Below are positions 1 through 11,130 of a DNA stretch of 64,000 nt, piece after piece (positions within the stretch are counted from its first letter, which is position 1; every line of letters starts with the position of its first letter). The stretch is from contig CASHTG010000002.1 of NCBI GenBank assembly GCA_949357655.1, positions 124,001 through 188,000 of the forward strand. Direction: 5' to 3'. The stretch comes from Parascedosporium putredinis. Lineage: Eukaryota > Ascomycota > Sordariomycetes > Microascales > Microascaceae. A program made the position numbers and the translations under genes. The notes under the pieces are model-generated. The model searched no databases. It saw only the letters and a list, made by a program, of their open reading frames with translations, and had not been told where the DNA came from.

Positions 1-2088
1 GAGATATGCGCATATCAGGCTACACCGTGAGCGCCACAGGATAAAAGAGCGGGTGAGGCAAGCAGAACGACAAGCGAAGCAAGCGGCTCCGAATACTTCG
101 CTCTACGGCGCCCTCGACGATACCAGTAACGGCTCACCGGTCGAGCCTCTATCCAAGAATAGCCAAACCAGGCATCACGATGCTAACGGCAACACGGCAG
201 GGTCTGGCACCCGCCGAGGGTCGGAGGCACGGCCTGGCCCCCTCTCCCGTTCCAGCTCGGAGGAGTCGGAAGCGGCGCCATCTTCTTACCTTAGATCGCC
301 CTACTGGTGGTTAGGACAGGTTCTTATCACGCTGGGCGAAATGGGAAATTTTCTGGCTTACGGGTTCGCACCCGCCTCCATCGTTTCCCCGCTAGGCGTG
401 GTCGCCCTGGTTTCCAACTGCATCATAGCCCCTATGCTTTTCAAAGAAAAGTTCAGGCAGCGAGATTTCTGGGGAGTTGTGATAGCTGTTGGCGGGGTGG
501 TTGTGGTGGTGTTTAGCGCGAACCAGCAGGAGGCCAAGCTCGACCCTCATGACGTATGGGATGCAATCACCACCCTCGAGTTCGAAATCTATCTCGCCGT
601 AACCGTCTTCCTCATCGTCTTCCTGATGTGGATGAGCTCGACATGTGCCAACCGAACGATCCTCGTCGATCTTGGATTGGTTGGCTTGTTCGGTAAGTTG
701 CCGTTCGGGGTGTTCCCCTTGACAGACGGAGGGATGCATCGTTTGTGAAGCTTCATCAAATGCTAACAAGCCCGTTATTTAGGCGGATACACTGCACTGG
801 CAACCAAGGGTGTTTCGTCGATGCTCTCGTCAACCCTATGGAGAGCATTTACGACCCCCGTCACCTACGCCCTTGTTTTTATTCTTCTTGTAACAGCAAT
901 CATGCAAATCCGCTATCTGAACAAAGCACTGCAACGATACGACTCGACCGAAGTAATCCCCATCCAGTTCGTCATGTTTACTCTTTGTGTGATTATTGGG
1001 AGCGCCGTGCTATATCGGGATTTTGAGAACACGACACTTAACCAGACGTTCCACTTTGTCGGCGGCTGTCTACTTACGTTCTTTGGAGTGTTTTTGATCA
1101 CCAGTGGGCGCCCTCCGCGAGACGAACCCGAAGAGGAGTTTTACCAAGACCTAGACGATTCGGAAGAGGCTATTGGCCTACTACACCAAGATCAGTCGAT
1201 TCCTGGAAATGGAGGGCATCCCACCTCTGGGGACTCTGTTCGCTCTCGGCGATCGTCCACGCGGTCTTCCCAGTCTCGGCGGATCAGCATCACCGATGTT
1301 TTTGCTAAGCCTTTTACTATCCAGCGGGACTCCGGCATACCTAGCCTTCGAGCTCCGACAGGAGGACCTAAGCTGTCCTCGTCAAACGACGCCGAAAACG
1401 CAGCGTCTCACCTCTGGGCCGCACTAGAACCCGACGACACACTTCCTGGCCTGCACTCCCAATCCATACGAGAGGATCCCATCATGCCGCGACTATCGAG
1501 AGAAAATTCGGCGACTTCAGAGAGGGCCCTCATGGAGCCGTCAACGCCTCGTAGCGCCGCCGCGGGTCCGTTGCTACAGTATACGGGTAGCGAGCAGCAG
1601 CAACCGCTACTCCCCCAATCCACAACCCCAACGGCGCGACCGTCAACGTCCAAGCTCCATAGCCGACACCTAAACGGACCGCTCATCTCGCCGTCACCTC
1701 TTTCTTCGACCGTATCCGCCGTAGTAAAAGATACGCTGAGACGACACGGGAGAGCCCGATGTTGCACAAGACGTCCTTGAGCCGTATACGGTCAAGCATC
1801 CGGGCAAGCTTATACATTTCTGACACTGATGAAGAAGGGGATGAACACGGCCGGGCTAGCGGGACGAGGAGGGAGCCGCTGTTTGGCGACCTTACCGATG
1901 TTGAAGAGGGCGGCTCATCTCTGGCTGGAGAGCGCCATGCCAGCGATGATCCGAAGAGGAGATCCCGGAGCTTAAGTGATACCCTGAATGAGCTTTTCAA
2001 CATCAAGAAGAAGAGGGATGAGGAGCAAGGGGGTGACGATGAGGAGGAAGAAGATGGTGGCGACCACGGTGTTGGGGGACACAGGTGA
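1..2088 (+). CDS. NIPA/DUF803-family membrane transporter, 5' truncated by window edge
   Basis: The reading frame is open from base 2, so the start and first membrane segments lie left of the window. Exons are about 1-692 and 783-2088. The 90-nt intron has donor GTAAGT, branch site GCTAAC near 762 and acceptor TTTAG; it splits the glycine codon of FGGYTAL. Visible hydrophobic segments include YWWLGQVLITLGEMGNF, SIVSPLGVVALVSN, the stretch before VVVVFSANQ, and several after the intron (TPVTYALVFILLVTAIM, IQFVMFTLCVIIGSAVL, GGCLLTFFGVFLI). These match the fungal NIPA family of magnesium transporter-like proteins, which sit in plasma or endomembranes. A long serine-rich cytoplasmic tail follows. 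Near 1742-1757 the frame changes by one base: the tail motif SAVVKDTLRR is in one frame and the following SLSRIRSSIRASLYI in another. That fits one missing base, perhaps in the GGG at 1748. Mg2+ transport is inferred from the family; the family call is firm. Confidence 0.85.
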
Positions 2089-3136
2089 ACGCCGTTGCGC
2101 CCGCCGTGTCTTCCAGTGATATATATCTCCAACTTCTGATGTTCTCTCATGGGGGTTTCTTTTCTTTTGCTTGTTTCCCCTTTCCAAGTTTTTATTTCTC
2201 ATTCGGGCGGTGGTTCTCATCTTACATTTTCTCTTGGATCATGGTTGGCAGGCGTCACGTTTATTCACTTTATTCTACACCGCGAAACGCCGGTCTTTTC
2301 TAGAAGAACTTTAGACTTTAATCTTTCCAAACACTCGCACCATTTCCGTTTCTGCCTCTTGAGCTAAAAGCCTGTTGTTCCCTTCCACCCCCTCTGGTGA
2401 GGATGCATCTTGGACAGGTAAGCGTCTCAACAGAATTCCTTTCCAAACTGAGAAGCTTTTGCATGAAGCGCCAACCAGTTTGGATCTCGCTCCGCCGTGT
2501 TTTCCGTAGTGCACCTCCTCTTGTCCGTGTTTCTTCGGCACCATGTGATTGCAAGCCTTCTCGCCCAACCAACCGGTCCTCGGCATCTTGGTTTTTTTTT
2601 TTTCCATTCCCTCGTGTTTCTCCTCAACAACACACGCTCTGGTTTCTCGAGCTTCCTGTGACGAGGACTCTCGTCGGGCCTTTCTTGATTTTGGGTCTCT
2701 TTTGGGCGGAGCTGCGCGTAACACTCAAGGCCCTTTATGGCACGGCGAAACCCTTGGATCGCAGGTCGCAGCTCCCCTCCTCATGTTTCCTCCGCATGCG
2801 GAATCGGGCGGGGGTCGGAGAGAGGCATGCGAGCCCTCCATCCTAATGTCCCTGCATGTGTAAATCAAGACAGGACAGAGCAATAGAGCGAGCTAGAAGA
2901 GAACCCGGAAAGAGGATCGAGAGGCGAGCGATTTAGAAGAGGAAGCGGAAAGGCGACGGTGGAGAGAGACGCGAACTCCACGGAGCGGCAAGGCCCGGCA
3001 ACGGGGATCATCGCCGTCAAGCACTTGGCTAAGCCATCTCATTCCTCCCCAACCTCCCACTTCTCTTGAAGGAAGAGACGGTAGTTCCTGCGTTATTTCA
3101 AACCCTTTTCTTCCAGGCAGAGCACAACGAAGATCT
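2089..3136. other. Gene-free 3' flank of the NIPA-like gene
   Basis: The first 800 bases are T- and pyrimidine-rich and probably hold the 3' untranslated region of the upstream gene. From about 2870 to 2960 the plus strand becomes strongly purine-rich. No conserved coding frame, tRNA or repeat was seen. Confidence 0.5.
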
Positions 3137-4201
3137 TTGGAAGTTTCTCCTTGGACAGTCCCATTCTTCCGGTATGCAGCTCCAATAGCTTCGGCTGCCC
3201 CTCTGCTCTTTGTTCTTGCCCGTTACTACTCAAACAATCCAACCCTACCACTCAAGGGGAAACCGGACCAAAAACAAAGGAAAAGGGAGAACTTCCTGCG
3301 GAACATCATAGAACTATGGACCCCCTGTCCCCGGACGGGTCAATCCCCGTTCGCGTTCCCCTCCTGCACGTCAGGATGGGAGATGAGGGGCAGGCGAGGC
3401 TGGGAGGCCGGAGGAGGAGGGAAACCGGAACCTATGAGATTAGATGGGGAAAAAGCCAAAGGAAGAAAGAAAGAAAGCGAAGTGAGAAAGGGCAAGCCTG
3501 GTCGACGCGAGGCGAGTAAGACGTGCATGTCCCAAGATCGGCTCTCCTCGCCGGACCTCGCGCGAAGCAACCGAGATCATGGGCGACGGACAGAGGTGGC
3601 CACGAGGCCCCCAGATGGAAGACGGTTGCATTGCATCCCTCATCCGTCGGCTTCACACTCACAGTATCGCGCAAGGAAACAAAAAGAGACCACACTTGCA
3701 GTTCCCTTTTTCTTTGATGAGCGTGGCAGGCTACTAGCAAAGACTCACCGGCGGAACACTGCTCCGGAGGCGGGCGTTGTTAGCATAAGGAAGCGTCCTG
3801 GTGATACTGAAGTTAGACTCCCAGGAAGATGGCTTGGCTTATCACGCAAGCCAGGCCGTGCAAACAGGCTCCACCAAATAGTACTATTTCGGCGATGGCA
3901 GTCTCGGGCAGGATTTCCAGAGTTTCCCTTTTGTCCTGCCTGTCCGACATCACCTTCCTACGAAGCTACCCCTAGCTGCAGGGCTACGAAAAGAGGTTGG
4001 GTGATACTAACGCTGTCGAAGAACCCCGTTACATCGTGCCGCATTCTAATTTCAAGTTGGACATCCACAGTCCCTTTTCGCGGGTATTGCGGGAAACAAA
4101 AGCTACTGTTCCGTCGGCCGTCTTTGGTGTTGGACAAGGTCAAAAGAACAAGAGCCGTCTCAAGGGACGAACTGATTGGTTTGTCCAAGAGACCAGAGTG
4201 A
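3137..4201 (+). other. Unassigned 354-codon open frame, possibly not a gene
   Basis: A single uninterrupted plus-strand frame begins with MEVSPWTVPFF and ends with a TGA at 4199-4201. The length is unusual for chance in this base composition, but I recognise no domain. The predicted protein is rich in R, K, P and S and has no clear membrane segments beyond a short hydrophobic start. Parts of the plus strand (3390-3500) are purine-rich, which lowers stop-codon frequency and can create long open frames. No intron boundaries or neighbouring homologous exons were identified. It could be an orphan gene, a remnant or a chance frame. Confidence 0.15.
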
Positions 4202-7200
4202 CGAATACACGCCCGGAGGCAGGCCCTGACAACAAGGAGGATCTCCCCTCAAGGCTCGGGGTGGTGGAAAAAGAAGAAGCGTTAGGGCCAAAATCTTGCA
4301 TCTCTACGTCAGGGGAAAGCGAATATCGCCAATCAATAGTTTGGGCGAAGCGAGGCCCGGTGGCAAGGCCGGATGGCTCTAATGTCACCTCATCAGCCAC
4401 GGTTGGTTTGTATCGGAGGAGTGAAAGCGGATGGAGGGCGGATGAGTGTTGGGTCAAGCAGAAGTAACTGAGGCACAGATATGTTTGGAGAGAGCTGGGT
4501 GCACGCGTAGGTGTTGGTCGTCATGACTTGGAGGGACGGGATGAAGGGAGGGAGACGCAGAAGGAGGTGTGGAGCAGATGCTGAAAGTCCACGGTTGTGT
4601 ACATTACATGACTTGCAGTTCTATCCTCAAAACGGTTTGTCTGTCTCCCCTCTAGGTGGTATTGTGCCTTGCTTGGATTGACGGGAATCAGGAGGTGGGA
4701 AGACTGGAGTACCCAAGGAACGAATGAAGGCAAATGAAACCCCGAGTTACCATCAACACACCATGTCGTGGGCAAAAGATTGAAAAGTTAAATCTCGGCT
4801 ATTGGAAGGATGGTGAAGGCAGTGGGATAGCGAGGGGCGAGTCTTCGAAACAAGCCACACCCAGAGAACTGAACAGCCTCGAAAGCGACCCTGGCCCGCC
4901 CTGATCTCATCTCACTAATATCAATCAGCGACAGGCGAGGTGCCAGCGCAAACAACACCGAACCAACAGACAATCGCGGGCTGTCTACCTCGGTAGAACC
5001 GAAGGGAGTCTCTATGTATGCATCGTTAGATTCGGGAGATTATGACGGTATAATCATGTCTGCGATGAAGCGCGGTTTCGCATCGAGAGTCGCAATTTCA
5101 TCCTCATCAGAGATGGAACAGTCGGGCAAGAACAGGACGGAGAACGCCGTGGAAGAAGAGAAGATCGCAATTACGCGTTCTGCGAAGGCTCTCCCGCCCT
5201 TTTTTGTATTATACTTTTCTTTCTCCTACCACAAGTATTTCTCTCGTGCTCTTGCCAGCCTGATATTTTGCAGCGGCTTCTTCCTTCCTCATCTCAATGG
5301 TGGGTCTGTTGGGACCCGGCCTCGCGTCTTCTTTTTTCATAACGTTTGTGTGGTTCTTGCCATCTCCCCGGACCAGGTGCGACCGAACCCTGGTGAGATG
5401 TAACCCCCTCAAAGGATATGAGGAGCTGCAAAGTGGAGTTCACCTGCGCTGGACATTGGCACTACGATTTTTTCGCAAAGTAACCCTGGTACCGACGCTG
5501 CTAAGCAAGGACGCAATGCTGACATCAATGGAACCCGTCTGTGGATCGACAAAGATGGAATGGATCTTTTGTGCTGAAATGCTGGACGTGAAGCCTCAAA
5601 GAGGGAGGCACTCCGGCAGGAATCGGGAGTAGAACAGGACCGCGCGGCATTACAAGAGGAGAGAAAGAAGAGCGATACGCGTGCGTAGGAAAATACTCGG
5701 GAGAATGGGCAAGGGAGGTGGAGGAAAAGGGCGGGAAAGGTATGTGGCAGAAGAGTGTGCTATTCTCGTCAAGCTGGACCTGGCCTGGACCCTTTAAGCG
5801 AGCAATGTGCATGCTGTTATCTCGTCTCTGGTGAGATGCTGCGCTCACTGTCAAGCCCGCCGCGTGGGAGACGAGGCATCGAGCAGTCACCCTCCTCCCC
5901 CTTCATAAAACGAGCACAGGTTTCCCTCGCTTATTCCTTGCGTGTCCTCGGGGGCACCACCTCGCTAGGGCATGTGCAGGTCTCCCTACCCACCTAGTTG
6001 GCGAGCTTTAGCCCGGGAGAGGAGCTGTCTGCTGAAAGAGCTACATGGTGGGGCTCGGGCGATGAAATGAAATCCTGGAAGAAGCAAACGGGCGGGAGGA
6101 CGTCCAGGTTCTGGCAGCGGGGCCGCGACACGGGACGACGCGAATGAAAAAGGCAGTGCACTTGTGGGTGTAATAATACTATCGATCTTGCGAATGAGTG
6201 GAAAAGGTCGGGCCGGCTTGAAAGGAACATGTCAATTGATATCGACAGCTGACGAGGTTTGACGGTATGGGGCCGGTGGCGGTCCTCGAAGTTGCTCACA
6301 ATCTGTAACATCAATGATCGCGGTTGCTTGCAAGAGATCAACCAGCAGGGGGCACCAAAGAGCTAGCCTCTTCTCGAACATCATTTTCTTCTTTTTGTGC
6401 TTGCGCACGGGCGGGTTCACGTTTGCATAATAATTATAACCCTAGCAACAGAGAGATATGGTCTCGATTCCAGCGACAGCTCACATTTTCTATCACAAGC
6501 ACAAGGGGGAGTGGAAGTGAGTGCACAAGCTCCGAAGGTGCTGAATGTTTTCAAATGCGACGGGGAGTGCCGGCACCAGACAGGGGCGAACACAGGAAGA
6601 CGCAGTGGGTTGATCCTCGAGCGGCACGCACAGGTAATTATCATGGAAAGCCCAACTGCACTACACGACATTACCTGAAGGGGGAAGCAACAACATGACA
6701 AGGGTCGGGTAGGGCCTGGGGTAATACCGGTGATTTTATCACCCAAGAGAAGTGAGCAAGGACCAACGCCGCAAAAGGGCGATCAGCAAGACTTGTGCGA
6801 TCAATCTTGATAGGAGTGCTTGGCGAAGGCGAGGATGATTGAGATCTTTTGTTGGTGCTTCCAAATGATAGACCCATTCTGACGCTTTTAAAGTTTCTCT
6901 CGGGAGGACGAGTGCCTTCAACCCGAAAGAAGTTGGGAATAGGTCCCCAACAGCAGCCTTTAGGCCAATGGAGGTCAGAGATAAGCGAGGGCTTTCTGTG
7001 TGCAGCTCAACTTCATCCACAGCGAACGTGCAGATACGCAGAACAAAGGCAGATCTCTGTCGTGACAAAGACATGAAATACCTCAGTTCTGTCTATCTAG
7101 ACCCATGACGTGGGGGCCCCTGGGAGTGACCAGCATGTTGTTGTGCTGCGACAACACTGCGTACTCCATGCCAGCCTCTTTGGCGTGATAATGTGATGAG

Positions 7201-10200
7201 ACGTTGAGATGGCACACAGAAAGTATGAGCCACCGCTGACTAGGGTCTTGAAAGTCCCACCTGCCTCTTTCCTTTGACCTTCTCCGCCAGTCAAGCATCC
7301 GAGGGATGCTGAGGAAGAAGAGAGTTTGGTGATAGAGGAAGCAACTAATAGCATCGATGGAGCAATTCAACTTGGGCGGCCGGCGGTCTCCACGAAGCAT
7401 GTGCTCCGCTTTCAGTCCCAGAACCACAAGATGGAGAATTAAAAAGAAAAAGAAAAGAGAAAAAGAGGACATTCCGAGTGAATATCAAATCCACAATATG
7501 CCGGACGTCTCTACTCCACTCAGGCATCCAGCTTTTTTTCTGTGAAACAAACTACAAGTACACTAGTGCTGAATCAAGGGATCAGCGGCGCCCTCCAGAT
7601 TGGTATTTCCTCAAAAATCATATTCCCTTTTCTTCTCGCTGTGAGTGCTCGGTTCGAGTATCTGGTCCACCCGTCCCTGCTATAGCTTCATAGTCCCATT
7701 TGGACATGTTGCAAAGCTGGCTGCTTCTTTTGATAACTCCAGTCAATCGATGGATTCTTGGAGCTTTGTGCCTGACTGACCATGTGGGTCCAGAAATGGG
7801 GGAAAGATGACAGTATCAGTGCGTCTGCATCTCCTTTGGAGCTGCAGCACTGCTTCCCCTTGCCCATCCTGATGGGCAAGGATGCAGGTTGGCTTTCGAG
7901 GGATTTTTTGCCTATTCTGATCTACGAGGGAGACTTCTGTCCGGATTTGAATGCTTTCACAAGAGTTCACTGGCCGCTTTGGGTCGAGCACCTGTTAATG
8001 TCACTGAGCTCGGACACCGCGAGCTCCTGCGACCAAAGAGGTCTTTGGGTCCGCCCTGAAAGAGTCGGACGTGGACGCTTAGGACCAGCGTTGTTACGGC
8101 TCTGGATGTTCCCGCCCAAGGTAGCGCCCCTGAAGAACAATAGTCTGGTCAAGGAGGGAAATGGAAGCAATACTTCATAGCACATTGAGCTTGGCGAGCT
8201 CCAAGCCCTAAACGGGTTGCTAGTGCCGGGCAACGCTCATGCGTCCGTGGTTCAACTTTATTAGTCTCGTTCACCCTGTAGACGGACAATGTGGCGCCGG
8301 ATTGGCGATCGTCAAGAAGAAGAGCAAACGAAAGGATTCCGTGAGTGAAGATCATATCTTGCCAAAATGAGAGCAATTATGATGTGAATTTCGCAGACAC
8401 AGTTCCTTCGAGTGGGCGTTTTCGTCTGTACCCACTCGGGAAGGATCTGAGCTACACTATGGGTCCATGGACGTACGATGAGGGAGCAGATGTTCTGCTT
8501 CTCGTAGCAGGCACCATCATCCATGCAGCAGCTAGTGGCCCTTGGGCTGTGTCCTCACCACCAATTTCTGTCTGGGAGCCTCAGTTTCAAGAAAGGATTT
8601 TCATCTTCTTCGCGCAGTCAAGGATGCCCTTGCTTGAGCACCTTCTGTGAAAAGTTATCGAAGAATAATACCCCGGAAACCCCAAGTGACCCAGGGATCC
8701 CCCGGCTCGAAACAGCCCTGCTTGTTGACTAAAACTGTTAGTCAGGCATTCTTAGGCGCTAGTCTACTGGCAGCTGCACGCTCGTCCACAGCAGTTGGTT
8801 GGCAGGGGCGATCGCTTGTGCAAAACAACGCTCAGGTGCCCGAGTCCTCTCCCCTTTCTTGCAGAATGAACAAGGCATTCGCTTTGTTCGTTTCAATGTG
8901 AAAACTTCAACAGCAGACGATGCACTGCAAATCGTGACACCCCGGCCTACCAAAGGAAAAAAGTTTCGAGAACGGGGCTCCTGTTGATGCCTAACCCTTT
9001 CTTGCACGGAAGGGGGCCATCCAGCATTGCGGCTCGGGGACGGCACAGGGGATTCCTGTCTGTCGGCAAGACGCACATCGAAGGGGGAACGAAGCAACCT
9101 AACCGTCCCCGAGAACTGAATGGGGCGTTCATATGTTGATCCTGCGTTTGAACTAGAGCTTCCAGTGGAAAGAATGGTCTCTGGGTATCATCATAGCAAT
9201 TACTTCTAGCCCAGCTTAGGGATATCTTTCCCCCTTCTACCCGACATGCACGAGAAAAGAATTATGAACCCTCGGACCTGGGTGATACAACATGAAGTTA
9301 GGTGAGTCTCTCCCGAGAGTCGCATCGGCTATCCGCAGAGCCACATCTACTCACTCTCCCCTCCTCCCTTCGACGATCGGCGAAGTTGAAGACTGAGCTG
9401 GCTCGTTGCACGCGAGCTTCGACTGGCCGGGGAACAGCAAGCGGCGTTAGCCTACCACGGTCAAGCACCTCTCGACCATGTTTTCCATCAAGATGGGGCT
9501 GTCACCGCTCGTCGTGTATGCATAACACACAGTGTCATATAGGGCTATAGCTGGTGTACCTCTATAACCCTCTAGAAGGAAAAGCAAAGAAGCAGAGGGA
9601 AAAAAATCAGGTCGTATTGGTTTTTCTGTCCCGTTCGCTGATCCCGTCCCGCGGACACGTCCGGAGCACCCTCAGTTGCATCCTGAACTCTCGGGCCGGC
9701 GAGATTCCCTGAAGCGTGGAAGCGCTCGGCCGCCAATTTGGCAGCCTCTCCCACACTTACTGCCCAAATCCCGCAGCCAGTTAACCGGTAAAGGCAGCTC
9801 TTTCTTTCTGATTCTCCTTCCTTTTTCTGGATCTGTCTCACCCTAGCATCCTTGATGCATTCCTTTGATGTTGATAGAAGCCTATGAAGGAGAGGAAGCC
9901 ATGTCCTTTCTAGCCCCCAACGGCTGAGACATGCCAAACCTGAGACATACTAGAACCTTCTTCGGGCAGTTGGTAATAGCCAAGCTTTTGATCAATGATG
10001 ACTTGTCTCCGGTCGCCAAGGAGTGATGTAGCTGAAGCAGTCTTCTTGAAATCCTTTTCAATTCCATCCCTGCCCAGCCGCCGTTGGGTGCGCCTTGCTC
10101 ATGGATACCATTCTGGGAGTGTAGATCTCGGGCGGGATCTGATGAACTCCCAAGGACACTAGCGCATTTAGTCCGTTCCAGGATGGGTTAACTCATGCGA

Positions 10201-10319
10201 ACAACTAAATCCCTAAGGAAATCCCCAACACCCACCGACGACTACTAGCCTAGGGGCTCAGATCGCAGAACTGAACACGATCTTCGGAGCCATGGGGCAA
10301 CAAGGATTTAATAATAAGA
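4202..10319. other. Long gene-free interval
   Basis: Only short open frames occur on either strand and none resembles a known protein. No transposase, reverse transcriptase or integrase motif was recognised. Base composition is mixed and not AT-rich, so there is no visible sign of heavy RIP mutation. Confidence 0.45.
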
Positions 10320-10723
10320 GGCAGGGAGATACTTCGTAACGGGCCCCGGTCAAGAGGGCCGGAGCCTACATGCCGACGCCCCTAGCAAGGCCCTCCGTCC
10401 AAGAAGACCTGAGCTCAGGCAAGAAAGTTGCAAGTCAAAGGAACTTAACGAGCTTCCATAGTGGCAGCCAACTGAGGTAATACTTCGTATCAGTCAAACC
10501 GTCCGGGAATGATTGAGGTGGAGATGCAGTCGGTGCGAGGCGAGACAAGGCGAATGGGGCTCATCAACCTTCACCCACTGCGGTGAGAGGACACTGGATT
10601 CCGGCGCTGAGAATTATCAGCACTCGACCCACTTGCCCGACAAGCCTCGCTAGCATTCATACCCAATCTCCCCACTCACTGTCCCTTGACTTGGTGCCAG
10701 CCGAATGGCTAACAACTCGACAG

Positions 10724-10775
10724 GCCGCTGTGGTGTAGCGGAGCGGTTAATCCAGCGCGCCATCTCACCGCACTG
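10724..10775 (+). other. tRNA-Glu-like 5' fragment (not an intact tRNA)
   Basis: The stretch from GCCGCTG at 10724 contains a good A-box match, TGGTGTAGCGG at 10731-10741. A segment resembling the anticodon arm of a Glu(CTC) tRNA follows (CATCTCACC near 10761-10769). No B-box (GGTTCRA) and no 3' strand pairing with the acceptor stem follow within 100 bases. It looks like a truncated or decayed tRNA-derived piece; the tRNA-Glu assignment is inferred from memory of fungal tRNAs. Confidence 0.3.
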
Positions 10776-10819
10776 TGTCCTCTAGTATTGGAGCTGAGCA
10801 GAGAAGTTCCCCTCTTGTC

Positions 10820-10857
10820 GGGACCTTGCCCTTGCCCTTGTCCCTGTCCCTGGCCCT
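10820..10857 (+). repeat. Imperfect CCCTTG/CCCTGT hexamer repeat
   Basis: About five consecutive near-copies of a six-base unit (CCTTGC then CCTGTC) are seen on the plus strand. No coding role is supported. Confidence 0.5.
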
Positions 10858-11130
10858 CGAAAGCCCCGGCTTTCAAGTCACATCGCGAGATAACCGGAGG
10901 ATTTCGGGTGGCCCGAGAGTATCCTCGACCCATTCCTTCCCTTGAATGAAGGGAAATGCCTTGTAGGAGCCGATTGTGAGCCCTGGGGCAAGAGCAGGGA
11001 GAGCTGTCAAATGCCATTGTGGGGAGGAAAAGAGTGCATGGGTATGTACGAAGTATAACTCACCCTGCTCTTTCATCAAACGCCAGGTGTTGACGAGGTC
11101 CGATGGCCTCACTAGTACTTCGTACTTGAA

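Larger units (their letters stand above)
10330..11124. repeat. Four copies of the 9-mer TACTTCGTA within 800 bases
   Basis: The motif occurs on the plus strand at 10330-10338, 10481-10489 and 11116-11124, and as its reverse complement TACGAAGTA at 11047-11055. One exact 9-mer is expected less than once in a 64-kb window counting both strands, so four in 800 bases stand out. The one-mismatch form TACGGAGTA lies at about 15905. The function is unknown. Confidence 0.5.

Noticed and set aside
1693..1724. 32-nt intron explaining the NIPA frame change
   Set aside because: GT...AG of the right length class exists, but it is too short for a fungal intron and would delete the SAVVKDTLRR motif.
10724..10800. 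Complete tRNA gene
   Set aside because: The A-box is good, but there is no B-box and no acceptor-stem complement downstream.
11047..11058. loxP-like TACGAAGTATAAC
   Set aside because: Resembles only one arm; there is no spacer and no inverted second arm.
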